Source of the DNA: Sambucus nigra
Lineage: Eukaryota > Streptophyta > Magnoliopsida > Dipsacales > Adoxaceae
Assembly: GCA_949130495.1 (NCBI GenBank)
Contig: OX422213.1
Span: 537,959,467 to 538,023,466, forward strand
DNA length: 64,000 nucleotides
Reading direction: 5' to 3'
The notes below the pieces were generated by a model. That model did no database searches and was not told the origin of the DNA. It saw only the letters and a program-made list of their open reading frames with translations. The translations under genes and the position numbers were made by a program. Every line of letters begins with the position of its first letter. Positions within the stretch are counted from its first letter, which is position 1. Below, one piece after another: positions 34,622-45,541 of this stretch.

Positions 34622-35218
34622 TTAAAACACGGTAACAGGATTTATAGAACCAGCCCCTACTGTGAGTTTTATGGGCCCCATTACTTCTTGGCATGTATCG
34701 TCGTTATCACGTAAGGCGACGAAAGGGGGAGTGAGATCACTGACTTTCAATCTCAAGCAATTGAAGGTTCTGCGAGGACAAACATTGAGGGAAAATCCAT
34801 TGTCAATAAATAAGAGCAAGAATGCCTTTACCAAGACTTTAACGGAGATATTGAGGGCATTATTATGGTCAATACAGATCTTCAGTATCTCTACTTTTGA
34901 AAATGATAGGAGTTCAGAAGAGGCCAAGGACCCAACCATATTTATGTCTTCTTAGGGAGTGGTGGAAGGAGGTCTGGTGAGGAGTTTTATCAAAGCATTC
35001 CGATGAAACTGAGAGGATATGAAAAGCCCCCATAGGGTGATATTGGCTTGGGCCTTCTTGAGATGGTCAAGGAATTTACTTTCTTCGATGATCATTTCTG
35101 ACATGGGAAGTTCTTCGGCAACTGCCTTTCTCTTATATGTCTCAGTCACATGAGGAATTAAAACTTTGTAGTGTCTCCCTGACCTGGTTATATGATTTAT
35201 CAAGGTAGGGAAGAGCAA
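34622..35218 (-). pseudogene. O1 protease region
   Basis: Two minus-strand pieces. The upstream one reads LINHITRSGRHYKVL and ESKFLDHLKKAQANITLWGL. The downstream one is SKVEILKICIDHNNALNISVKV, then LLLFIDNGFSLNVCP and GPIKLTVGAGSINPV. The IDNGxSLNV box corresponds to the aspartic protease active site of Ogre-type elements, where D-N-G replaces the usual D-T/S-G. Its job is cutting the gag-pol polyprotein. A stop near 34,952 separates the pieces. Confidence 0.65.
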
Positions 35219-35627
35219 GAACCACGTGTCTTCATATACCTATGGTTGAATGGCTACCTTATTAATTTCCTCCAACATATCTTTGAAGGATATCATTCCT
35301 CATAGAATGGTTACTAGACTAGTTTCATCCCAACTAGATTTGTCATCTTAATTGTCAAAGTCACCCCCTATTAGGTGGTGACTATATCCTGTTGCTAAGA
35401 GAAATTAATACATTAAACAACCTCAACAGGTTCATTGTACAAATTTTCCCACTCATTGGGGAGGTGCAGGAATGAAGGGACCAACCATTGCTGAAGCTTC
35501 AAAGCAATGGGTAGATCATCAATGTTATAGATTGCACATGTCTATCAAAATACATCGACCATTATCCATACCACATCATCTTGACTGACTTTTTAAAAGG
35601 TACCACCCATTCATCTAATTCCCAAGC

Positions 35628-36330
35628 CTATTTTCGGGCTTTTATGAACAAGCTACTGAATTTGTGACAATCAACAATCATCTCAGAGGGCAATTTTAGC
35701 CCAATCTCTAAGAATTGGTTCAACATAGCTGGTAATTCTATGTCTTTCCCTTTAGACCGGATACGGAAGTTAATGCAGGACCTTGTAAGGAGTGACAAAG
35801 CTTGATTAGAGAAGAAAGTAGGGAGTGGGAGAAGATATGGGAAAACTTTGAGTAGTTTAGGCGAAATTATGGGTATAATAGGTGCTTTTCTAGGAATAAT
35901 TTGGGCATATGGATCAAATTCTAGGTCACCCTCTATAAAGATGACATTTGTATAGGTTGAAAGTGGATTATGAGTGGTATTAGGTTCAAGAATGGCTGGT
36001 GGGGAGATGATACCCGACCAATTAGGCCTTGGATCACTTTTTGAAGGTGGAAACATTGGTCAGTAGTATGGCTAGAGGATTGGTGGAAATCATAACGGGC
36101 ATTGGCTTTGAAATTTTTAGGGAGTGGATTTGGTAATGGATGAGGGTACAAAGGTTTGATGAGGTTTTGACTGAACATGGTATAGTAGACTTTGGACAGG
36201 GGACAATTGAGCTCATTATACCCATTCTTGGTAGGATTAGGGTGACTTTTCGGTGCCCAATAGGAAGCAGTTTGTGAAATGTTATTAATGGTTGAGACCA
36301 TAGCACTGGAGGGATTTTCATAATTTTGAG
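35628..36330 (-). pseudogene. O1 nucleocapsid-like region between gag and protease
   Basis: Overlapping minus frames give NYAPKSHPNP-like proline-rich sequence. Then comes a zinc-knuckle-like ARYDFHQSSSHTTDQCFHLQKVIQGLI in which the first cysteine is Tyr, and then IEGDLEFDPYAQIIPRKAP. Tat/Ogre gags have a degenerate C-x-FHx-x-x-H-T-x2-C motif followed by LxxxIQxLI here. A one-base shift near 35,990 divides the two readable frames. Confidence 0.6.
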
Positions 36331-37298
36331 GAGCGAACTGTCAGGTCACTTTTTTTTGGCTCGGACTCGACTTTGGTAATGCCTCCCTCAATTTCTACAC
36401 TAGCTTCTCAGAGGGCTTGGAAGTGTGGGTAAAATTTTCCTCCCATGGATGCTCGGATATGAGGGAAGAATTTCTTCTTTATGATACTGACTTGTTCCTC
36501 CTCGGAGGGTTTGTTGGTCATAGTGAAAGCTTTCTCTATCCACCTTCATGTAAAGCTAGTGACTATTTTCACTGGGATCTACTTAATAAGCTCTAGATCT
36601 AGGCATGTTCCCTCTAGCTCCTCATTATACTTGTACTGAGATATGAATTCTCGGGGGGCCTCCTCCCAACTACGAATTCTGGATTCTTAGAGGGACAAAA
36701 ACCATCAGAGGGCAATTTCTTTCAAGGTATTCTAGAACATATGGACCATTATCTCTTTAAAGGCACCGAGGAGGGTCATGGTTCAGTTATATCTTTGAAA
36801 GTGAGCAATTGGGGGTCCGCTTACCTTAAATTTCTCTATGTATGGAATAGTAAACTTCTTTGGAAGTCTAGCTTTGGGATAAGGAGATATATGGGTGTGG
36901 TACATGTAGTTCCCGGATACCTTGATTTGGTCAAACTTCTTCGACGGTAGCTTAAGTTCTTCCTTGACCTTATTTAGTTCCTCCTCCTCAGGATCCGTGG
37001 GTACTGGTAGGTTATCCCCAGGTTAGGTAAGGTTCATAATTGGTAGTTGAGCTTTCAGTGGCCCATTAGAATATAGTGCACATGGAGGATGATCATACTC
37101 TTTTGGGACCCAAACAGGATCGAGAGAGGGTGGACTCATGGCATGAGGAAAGATAACCTCGAGTTCTTAAGGAATTTGGTACCAGTGACGCTACATCTCA
37201 TGGACCTCTATTTGAAGATTGTCAATCTTGGCACCGATCTGGACTAATACGGTGATCAGATTAGGTTTCACATTCGGTTCTTGGTCAGTGTTCTCCAT
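36331..37298 (-). pseudogene. O1 gag
   Basis: Starts at ATG 37,298 (MENTDQEPN), followed by IGAKIDNLQIEVHEM, ELEVIFPHAMSPP and VPKEY, then KARLPKKFTIPYIEKF and the capsid block REFISQYKYNEELEG near 36,600-36,660. The same start (MEKADQVPN...KNIQIEVHEMQ...DLEVIFPCAMGPP) occurs at 63,089 in O2, which fixes the start and shows both belong to one family. Several stops and frame changes are present. Gag would coat the element RNA. Confidence 0.75.
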
Positions 37299-37420
37299 GA
37301 AGAGATCGTGAAGGTAAATCACAAAATCAGATAACGTATCAAAAGAATCGACAGAGCTTCGAGGTTATTTGACGGAAGATCGAAGTTAATAGGAAATCAG
37401 GCCAAAATTGAGTGGCAAGG
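37299..37420 (-). other. O1 5' leader remnant
   Basis: Matches the last part of the O2 leader (TTGGCCTG, TCCCTATT, CCGAAG) just upstream of gag. It ends at the junction with copia C gag. The rest of the leader, the PBS and the 5' LTR of O1 are missing. Confidence 0.6.
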
Positions 37421-37422
37421 TT

Positions 37423-37845
37423 TTACTCCACCTTAATGATTTCAAAATGAGTGACGAGGTTTTGTAGTTTGTAAGCCTTAACATCAATAGTTCCTTCATG
37501 GGTGAGTTTTACTATGTCACAAGCCTCTTTAGACGTTTCACATCTCCTAATAAAGTATAACTCCTATGATGTGAGTGGATAAAACAGAGCATTTAAACCT
37601 CGAGAATTGTAATTTGCTAACTTATGCTCTTCCTCACTCAATGATTTTATAGGTTTGGTAATCCTATAGTCACCAGTTACGGTTGTGGGTGGGGATGAAC
37701 CATTAAGTATCACATGCCATAATCATTCATCTATATCCTTAAGTGCCGAATTCATATGCATTTTTCAGTATGCGTAATCAAACCTATTAAATATTGGTGC
37801 CCAAGAAGCCGAATGACCCTCCGAACAAAAAATACAAAAATTCAT
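37423..37845 (-). pseudogene. copia element C gag N-terminal fragment
   Basis: One minus-strand frame with four stops. It reads MNFCIFCSEGHSASWAPIFN, RFDYAY, a stop, KMHMNSALKDIDE, a stop, LWHVILNGSSPPT, NYNSRGLNALFYPLTS, a stop, RRCETSKEACDIVKLTHEGT and KLQNLVTHFEIIKVE. It aligns throughout with copia A gag (LTHEG, KLQNLTTQFETIK). Coding stops at 37,423, where O1 begins, and it is separated from its LTR (48,309) by the Tekay element. Confidence 0.75.
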
Positions 37846-37926
37846 GCCTAAACATGGATCTAAACATGATAACTTAGTTTTTTAACTCTCATACAAATTT
37901 AAAAACACTAAAAGGCAGAATACGGA

Positions 37927-40708
37927 TGTGACACCCCGCCTAATTAATCCCGGGTGATCAGTCCTAAATCAAGTTAGAACAGGTTTCTCATTTGGTCCAT
38001 TCTTAGCATCACTGTCGTCTTATTAAATTACTAACCACCTAAGTGAGAAAAATAGATTGGTGCCAATTTTTATCTTTCATTATTTAAACAAAAACCCATG
38101 CGGATAATAAAACAATATAACAGTCACAGATAACTGAAATAATCATCCACAAGTAAAAGTAATTAACCGAATAAACCATCGGTCCAAATAATAAATCCCG
38201 AAAAGACAAGAATGAACTCCCAACAAGTCTACTACAAATAAATGGAATGTGAGAAACATGCTCGAATAACTAATCATGAATTTCTACATTAAGAATGAAG
38301 AATGAGGCGTCTATCAAAGCCCCGCAACATCCACATATGCTGCAGCAACGGATCCCTAGAATTAAGCCAAGGCTGGCGTCCCTGTGGCTGGACACCTAAA
38401 AGGGTTTTTAAAAGTTTTTATAGCAAGGGTTAGTACCCAAAAACATTTGAAAAACATTTAACAAATGATTAACTTGCAGTAATAAATAAATATGCATGCT
38501 CTTCATATTTTAGTTAGTATCGCACTCTCTTGAGGACTTCCTTACCCCTCCTCTAATATACGCTAATAACGCTTTAACTAAATTACCTAGTTATTCATCT
38601 CATGACTAGATAATTAACAGTTCCTTTATACCCACCCTACTCTAACTGAGTATGTAGTGTTTATGATTTTTAAGTTATTAGTAACATCAACTTAACTAAA
38701 TCATTTAAATTCATATAACTTCTACACTTGTTATACATGTGAAATAACTCATATTTTTCATTAATAACCCGTATATAATTAATTATCCAATTATATACTT
38801 AATATCATATTTTAGCATTCACAATCATACTGTAATATATTTAACAACTTGCATTCACCCGAGTAAAATACTCACAGAATGTAAATTCTATAAAGTGCTA
38901 TCTCACTAGGTACAATCACATAGCCTAGTTATCCCAAGTCAGAATGTCACACCAACTTGATAAAAATAAATAATCGGAGGCGGTCATATTCCTTCCCTGA
39001 AAGTGAGATGTCCCTTACCCATATAATGGACGCTATGACCTCGGGAATATACTCACCCTACTCCTCAAGCTAGGGGATTCATCCACTATGCGCAACCTCC
39101 CCCTATAGCCCTATAGTATAAAATATCTAATCACTGATATTAATGTACACACCATATATATAGACTATCACATCCGTATAAATATAAAAGTCTCGGCTAT
39201 ACCGTTCGGTAAATCCGTAACATAAGCATATTAAATTTATCAAGAGTTTATGGTCCAACTCTAAATATTAATTAAATTGCACCTTAATTAATTAAGTTAC
39301 TTTTGGTGTCGCCCCCACCATAAATTTAAACTTACTCTCGTAGCCCAAAATAAATTTACCCGAGTCAAAATCCCCGACTCTAATTTATTAGCCTCTGTCT
39401 AATTAAATTATTACATTTCGGTTTCGCTCAACCAAATTTTCTGCCTCAAACCCTAATTAATTTACCTACAATTAATTATATTAAACTCATGTATTTAATT
39501 TCTCAATAATTAATTACATAAGATTTTTATATGAATTTCCCCTTTTATATAACTAACAAGCGAAACTGCCAAGTTCTGCCGACCGTCGATCGATCGACCC
39601 CAGACCGTCGATCGATCGATCGAACAGGTCTTCGTCTTCTTCGCGAAGACAGGACAGCCATGGACGGATTTTCTTAAACCCTAATTTCTTCTAACATGAA
39701 TTACAAACCTTCTTATCACAAGTACATATTAGAAACCTTAATAGGATCCCCCAGAAAGTCCACAACAATCATCAATTCGTCCATAAACTACTGATTCATA
39801 ATTTTGGGGAAAAATCTATCTTTATCCTTAAACACATTTACACCCAAATTTCTTCATCAAACTCGTTCTAATTTATCCGGATATCATTCTAACAGATACA
39901 CATCAATATTCCAGTATCAGATTTTTACATAAATCCTCATAAACTTTGGCAAATCAGATTAATATCTTCTTTTGTTTATCAAAACCCCCAGTTTATGCCA
40001 TGAAACCCCAAAACGAATTTTAATTCATTACATCACACAAATATGAATTGAAAGACAGATTTAATGCTATTGCAAATTATTCACTTGCCTTAGGTTTCGT
40101 AGTGTCTGAATTTGAGATGGACTCCAAGGTTGAAGATGACCTTAGTTGGTTCTTTTGAGATCCCCAAATGGCTTTGGCTGTTGTTAGGGTTTTCTAACCC
40201 TTAATTTCTTTTCTCTAATTAAACTCAGCCATGCCCTTACTTCTTTTTATCAGGTTAATTACCCAATTCCCGTTTTTTGACTAATGGGCCAAGCCCAAGT
40301 GACCTAAATGCCCCCGAGTGGGCCCGACTATGTCTAAAAACGTCCCGTGACCCGTTTACTACCCCTGGGTACACTTTTCCGACTATCTCGGCCCATCCGG
40401 ACTCAACTGTACACTCAGAATTTGCATCCGAATCAATTTATAAAAATACTTATCCCCCACCCAATATAGTCTATACCGACTTCCGGATGTGATAAGTACA
40501 TACCTCGTCATTAATACTCGAAACGACGTAATTACATTATTACTATTCACTTAGTAAATAAATTTCCCTAAATATTAACCATTCAATCCCAAATTAATAT
40601 TTATATATTATTTTACCATAATTAATTCCTTAAATTACAACACACTAGTAATTTAGAATTTCCGAATTAATTAAATTTTTAAATGTACCAAACATACGGA
40701 GTGTTACA
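37927..40708 (-). repeat. Tekay 3' LTR
   Basis: 2,782 bp. It differs from the 5' LTR by scattered substitutions and by an extra roughly 24-bp copy of a CCGTCGATCGATCGACC block at 39,580-39,625. A 71-codon ORF (plus 40,277-40,492) recurs in the other LTR but looks incidental. Confidence 0.9.
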
Positions 40709-40726
40709 TACTCCCCCCCTTACAAA
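40709..40726 (-). promoter_or_regulatory. Tekay polypurine tract
   Basis: Minus strand TTTGTAAGGGGGGGAGTA ends at the LTR start. Confidence 0.8.
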
Positions 40727-40744
40727 GGAATTTCATCCCCGAAA

Positions 40745-43700
40745 TTAGATCGTACCTGCGGTGAAAAGCTCTGGGTATTGTTCCCGCATATCCTCCTCCC
40801 GCTCCCAGGTAGACTCGTCAACATTGTGATGACCCCACTGTACTCTAACCAATGGAACAACCTTGGATCGCAATTTCCGCTCACTATGATCCAGAATAGC
40901 TACCGGCCTCTCCTCATACGAGATGTCTGGCTGTAAGTCGATCACCTCGAGTGGAATGTGCCAAAAGGCTCTCTCGCTCCTTCGATATTTCTTCAGCGAT
41001 GCCACATGGAATACATCGTGTATCCGCTGAAGATGTTCTGGTAACCCAAGCTTATACGCCACCGGTCCCACCCTCTCAATAATAGGGAAAGGTCCTACGT
41101 ACAGCGGTGCTAACTTACCCTTCTTGCCGAACCTCATCACCCCTTTCATAGGGGATACCCGGACTAAAACCTGGTCCCCAACTTCTAGCTCCACATGTCT
41201 TTGAGAAGCATCAGCATAACTCTTCTGCCTGTCCTGAGCTATCCGAATCCTTCCTCGAATCAACTCTATCTTGGCAGATGTCTCCTGGACAATCTCCGGT
41301 CCCAAGAGTTTGTTGTCCCGCACCTCTAACCAACAAGCGGGTGAACGACAAGGTCTCCCGTACAGTGCCTCAAACGGTGCCATGCCAATCGTGAATTGGT
41401 AAGAGTTGTTATACGCAAACTCTACCAAAGGAAGATATTTCTCCCATCCTCCCCCGAAGTCCAAAATGCACATTCTGAGCATGTCTTCCAGCATCTGATT
41501 AACTCTCTCAGTCTGTCCGTCAGTCTGTGGGTGATACGTTGTACTCAAGCGTAACTCCGTGCCCATTGCCTCCTGAAAGCTCTTCCAAAAGTGGGAGACA
41601 AAGATTTTGTCTCGGTCGGATACAATATTTATTGGTACCCTATGCAGCTTAACAATCTCTGCTATGAATAGCTGTGCATAACGCATCGTCTCAAAGTCTG
41701 TGCGTACCGGTAAAAAGTGGGCCACCTTAGTCAACCGATCCACAATAACCCATATGGAATCGTGACCCCTCTGCGATACTGGTAACCGTGTGATGAAGTC
41801 CATGGAGATGCTCTCCCACTTCCAGACGGGAATTTCTAACGGCTGTAGCATCCCTAATGGTCTCTGGTGGTCAACCTTCACAAGCTGACACGTGGCACAT
41901 TTCGAAACAAACTCCGCTATGTCCCGTTTCATCCCTGTCCACCAACACTGCCTCCTCATATCTTGGTACATTTTATCCCCACCGGGATGTACCGTAAATT
42001 TCGAACCATGGGATTCTATCATAACAACGTGCCTCAAATCCTCATCCTCTGGCACCATTAACCTCCCATTAAAGCGTAGGCCTCCTTCTGAGCTAATTGA
42101 GTAACCCTCTGCTCCCTCAGCTAACAACTGGCCCACCCTATCCCAGCAAATCTTATCCTCTGCCTGAGCCTTCACAACTCGCATAATGATCTCGGGTGTG
42201 ATGGATAATGCTGACATGCAAGCCTTGGCTACGTCATCCTCATATCGAAGCTCTCTCCACTTCGCTTTCCATACCTCCGATATCTCCCCAGTCCGCCTTC
42301 GGCTCAATGCGTCTGCTACCACATTGGCCTTACCAGGATGATACTGAATATCAAACTAGTAGTCCTTCACGAATTCTAGCCACCGCCTCTGCCTCATATT
42401 CAGATCCTTTTGTGTAAAGAGATACTGAAGTGACTTGTGATCCGTGAATAGAGTAAACTGCTCTCCTAGAAGATAATGCCTCCATATCCTCAAAGCAAAA
42501 ACGACCGCTGCCAACTCTAGGTCGTGAGTGGGGTAATTCCTCTCGTGGGGCTTTAGCTTCCTGGAAGCATAAACTATTGCCCTTTCCTCCTGCTGGAGCA
42601 CACCCCCAAGACCCCGTAAGGATGCGTCTGTGTAAACCCGATACTCTAGCCCTCCCTTTGGCAATGCAAGCACGGGTGCAGATGTCAACTTGTCCTTTAG
42701 CTCGTCGAACGCTAATTGACAATTATCATCCCACTTGAAAGGTACCCCTTTCCGAGTCAAATTCGTCAAAGGTCCTACAATCTTAGATAATTCCTTAATG
42801 AATCGCTTGTAGTAACCGGCCAAACCCAGAAAGCTGCGCACCTCGGTCGGTGTCGTGGGCTGTCCCCACTCCCTCACCGCCGACACCTTATTCGGATCCA
42901 CTGTAATACCCTGATCTGACACGACGTGACCAAGGAACTGTACCTTCCGTAGCCAGAATCCACACTTCCCTAATTTGGCGTATAGCTGATGATCCCTCAG
43001 TGTCTGTTAAACCATGCATAGATGCTCTGCGTGCTCCTCCTCGGTGCGCGAGTAGATTAGGATGTCATCAATGAACACGATGACAAACTGATCTAGGTAC
43101 TCCCTAAAAACCCTGTTCATGAGATCCATGAACACTGCAGGTGCATTGGTGAGCCCGAAGGGCATCACCCTGAACTCATATGATCCATACCCCGACAAGA
43201 AAGCGGTCTTAGGAATATCCCCCTCTCGGATACGCAGTTGATGATACCCTGACCTCAAGTCGACCTTGGAGAAGTAAGACGCCTGTCTCAATTGGTCAAA
43301 TAAATCATCAATCCGAGGTAACGGATATTTATTCCGTATCATCACCTTGTTCAGCTCCCTATAATCCACGCACAAGCGGAGTGAACAATCTCGCTTCTTT
43401 ACAAACAACACCGGCGCTCCCCACGGCGATGTACTCCGCCGAATAAAACCCTGACCCAGTAGTTGCTGAATCTGTTCCCTCAATTCCCGCATCTCTGAAG
43501 GGGCCATACGGTAAGGTGCCCGAGCAATCGGCCTCGTCCCCGGTGCCAAATCGATGACAAATTCGATTTCTCTGCTGGGTGGTAATCCTGGTATCTCCTG
43601 GAATACATCCTCAAAGTCCCTCACTACAGGAATAGAGTCTAAAGGGACTACCACCTCCTGTGAGGTTTCCTCCCCAATGTAATATAAGTGAGTGCACGAC

Positions 43701-45352
43701 CCTCCCTCAGGAAGCGGCATTGCTATCAGGAACATCTCCTGTCCCGGAATGGAGAACACGATTGTCCTCTCATAACAATCCACCGTAGCCCGGTAACTTG
43801 CCAACCAACCCATGCCCAAGATGACATCATACTCCTCCATATCTAATACTAAGAGGTCTTCTGCTAAACTAAGCCTCCCAATCAAAATGTCTACTCCTCG
43901 ATAAATCGAGCGAATCAACGCCCCGCTGCCTACTGGCGACTCTACACTCATACGGAGGCTACCCGCTATCTCTAATAACCCAGCCCATTTAGCAAAATTA
44001 GATTTAATGAATGAATGTGATGCTCCCGTGTCAAAAAGAATGCTACCCTCATGCCCATGAATGAAAAACATACCCTCACCCGCTGGCGGCGCCTACTGTG
44101 CTAGAGGATTGGGAACATCCCGAACGTTATACACACGTTCGTAGTGTTTCTGCCCCTGCTGCTGTGGGGCGGGTGGAGCTGGTGCTGCTGGCGGCATCTG
44201 ACCCTGTTGCCCTTGCTGGGCACGCTGCTGATGGGCTCTGCCCCTCTACGGGCACTCCCTCTTGAAGTGTCCTGGATGGCCACAGGCGAAACAGCGTTTC
44301 TGGTCGTCACCCTGCCGTTGGCCCTGCTGGCCCTGACGTTGCTGGCCCTGTTGGCCTCCCCCGTTGTTCCCTTGGCCCTGACGGCCCTGAGGAACTTGCT
44401 GTTTCTGATTAGGGCCTGGTTGCCCCTGCCTGAACGCCAGTCCTCCCGGTCGGAACCCACCAGGCTTAAACTTCTTAGCCTGATTCCTTTGCTGAATGAT
44501 AACCTGCTGCTGTGTGCCACTTGTCTCACTACTAGTAACCGCCTTGCCCTGCTGGCTCGGCTCACCTGCCTTCTTGTTCCCCTTAGCATGGAAACGATGA
44601 TCCTGGCAATGTACAAGTGCAGCATTAACGACATCTATATAAGTCACTAACGCCGGATTTCCAATCAAGTGCTGCCTGATTCTTCAGGCTAAGCCATCCA
44701 TGAACTTTGACTTCTTCCGCTCCTCATCGCTCACCTCATTTGGCACAAAGTTTGCCAAACGGGTGAACTCCTCCTCATATTCTGCCACTGACCTGTCACC
44801 CTGTACCCACTCGCTGAATTTCTTTCTCATCTCAGACTCTACTGCTGGAGGGAAGTACTTGCGGTCAAACCGCACCCAGAATTCAAAAATCGGCATCAAA
44901 TCCCGCTCCTCAGCGGTGGTAACGGACTCCCACCATTGTAAGGCTGCCCCCGACAGACGAAAGGTAGCCAGCATCTCTTTCTGCACCTCTGTACCCTCTA
45001 ACATGCGCAGATGGCACTGAATGTTCTTCTTCCAGTCACAAGCCTCATTGGTGCTACCTTGAAACTCAGGTGGGTGACCCTTCTGAAAGGTCTCCCTCAC
45101 TCGCTGCCAAGATGGTGGCCCCACTGGAGCCTGGACTGCTGGAGCCATTGGAGGCGGTGCCTGGGGCTGTGGAAAATGAGCTTCCATAGCTCGCATCGCT
45201 GTCTCGACCGCTTGGGTCACTATCACTTCCACCTGAGTGGTAGAAATCAACTCGGGTGGGGGTGGTGGTGGCGGTATCTGTGGCTCCTGGCGAGCCTCCC
45301 TCACCTCATCTCTAGCCTCAGCCCTCTCCGCTCTCTGTCTCTTTGGTGACAT
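40745..45352 (-). pseudogene. Tekay gag-pol polyprotein, single frame with five stop codons
   Basis: From ATG 45,352 (MSPKRQRAERAEA) to the stop at 40,745 the element keeps one frame of 1,535 codons with no frameshift. It is broken by TGA 44,684, TAG 44,246, TAG 44,093, TAA 43,007 and TAG 42,356. Domain order: gag core (residues about 60-240, KYFPPAV, EYEEEFTRLANF); Gln/Gly-rich linker; zinc knuckle CFACGHPGHFKREC (about 355-368); protease [10 protein letters not shown] (about 440); reverse transcriptase with [13 protein letters not shown] and FIDDILIYS (about 760); RNase H with YTDAS (about 907), DLELAA and TDHKSL; integrase zinc finger (HxxxxxxH, CATCQ), core Asp (SMDF), Asp (SDRD) and Glu (QTERVNQ); a GPF motif; and a chromodomain-like end (SYEERPVAILD, LVRVQWGHHNVDESTWE). 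All catalytic residues seen are kept. The chromodomain class targets insertion to heterochromatin. Confidence 0.9.
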
Positions 45353-45524
45353 CTGAAATAGATTGAATTGTATAAGTACACAATTTATACAAAAACTACT
45401 AGCAGGATTACGATATCTCACAAGCGGAAAATATAATCAACAGTCCTAATAATAGGGCTCTATAACAACCGAACGCTACGCTGAAACGTAGAAAGCCGCA
45501 CAGATCCTAAGGACAATAGAACCT

Positions 45525-45541
45525 GATGCTCTGATACCATC
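45525..45541 (-). promoter_or_regulatory. Tekay primer-binding site (tRNA-Met)
   Basis: Minus strand GATGGTATCAGAGCATC follows the 5' LTR; TGGTATCAGAGC is the exact complement of the initiator tRNA-Met end. Confidence 0.9.

Larger units (their letters stand above)
6083..37420 (-). mobile_element. Ogre/Tat-like gypsy element O1 (with nested copia A and B)
   Basis: On the minus strand the order is gag (37,298), NC-like region, protease, reverse transcriptase, RNase H, second RNase H, integrase (stop 21,385), antisense segments, 48-bp repeat array, 3' LTR. Double RNase H and an extra antisense ORF are Tat-lineage traits. Removing copia A (6,839 bp) and copia B (8,799 bp) leaves about 15.7 kb, a normal Ogre-like size even without the missing 5' LTR. 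The 5' end is truncated at a junction with copia C gag at about 37,420. Coding parts are riddled with stops. Confidence 0.75.

Noticed and set aside
37423..37845. part of the Tekay or O1 gag
   Set aside because: Its residues align with copia A gag (LTHEG, KLQNL, FEIIK) and not with either gypsy gag.
40277..40492. 71-codon ORF repeated in both Tekay LTRs
   Set aside because: Repetition only reflects LTR duplication at insertion. There is no domain, and it is short.
44144..44650. 168-codon plus-strand ORF (Leu/Ala-rich)
   Set aside because: It is the antisense shadow of the Gln/Gly-rich linker and zinc knuckle of the Tekay gag.
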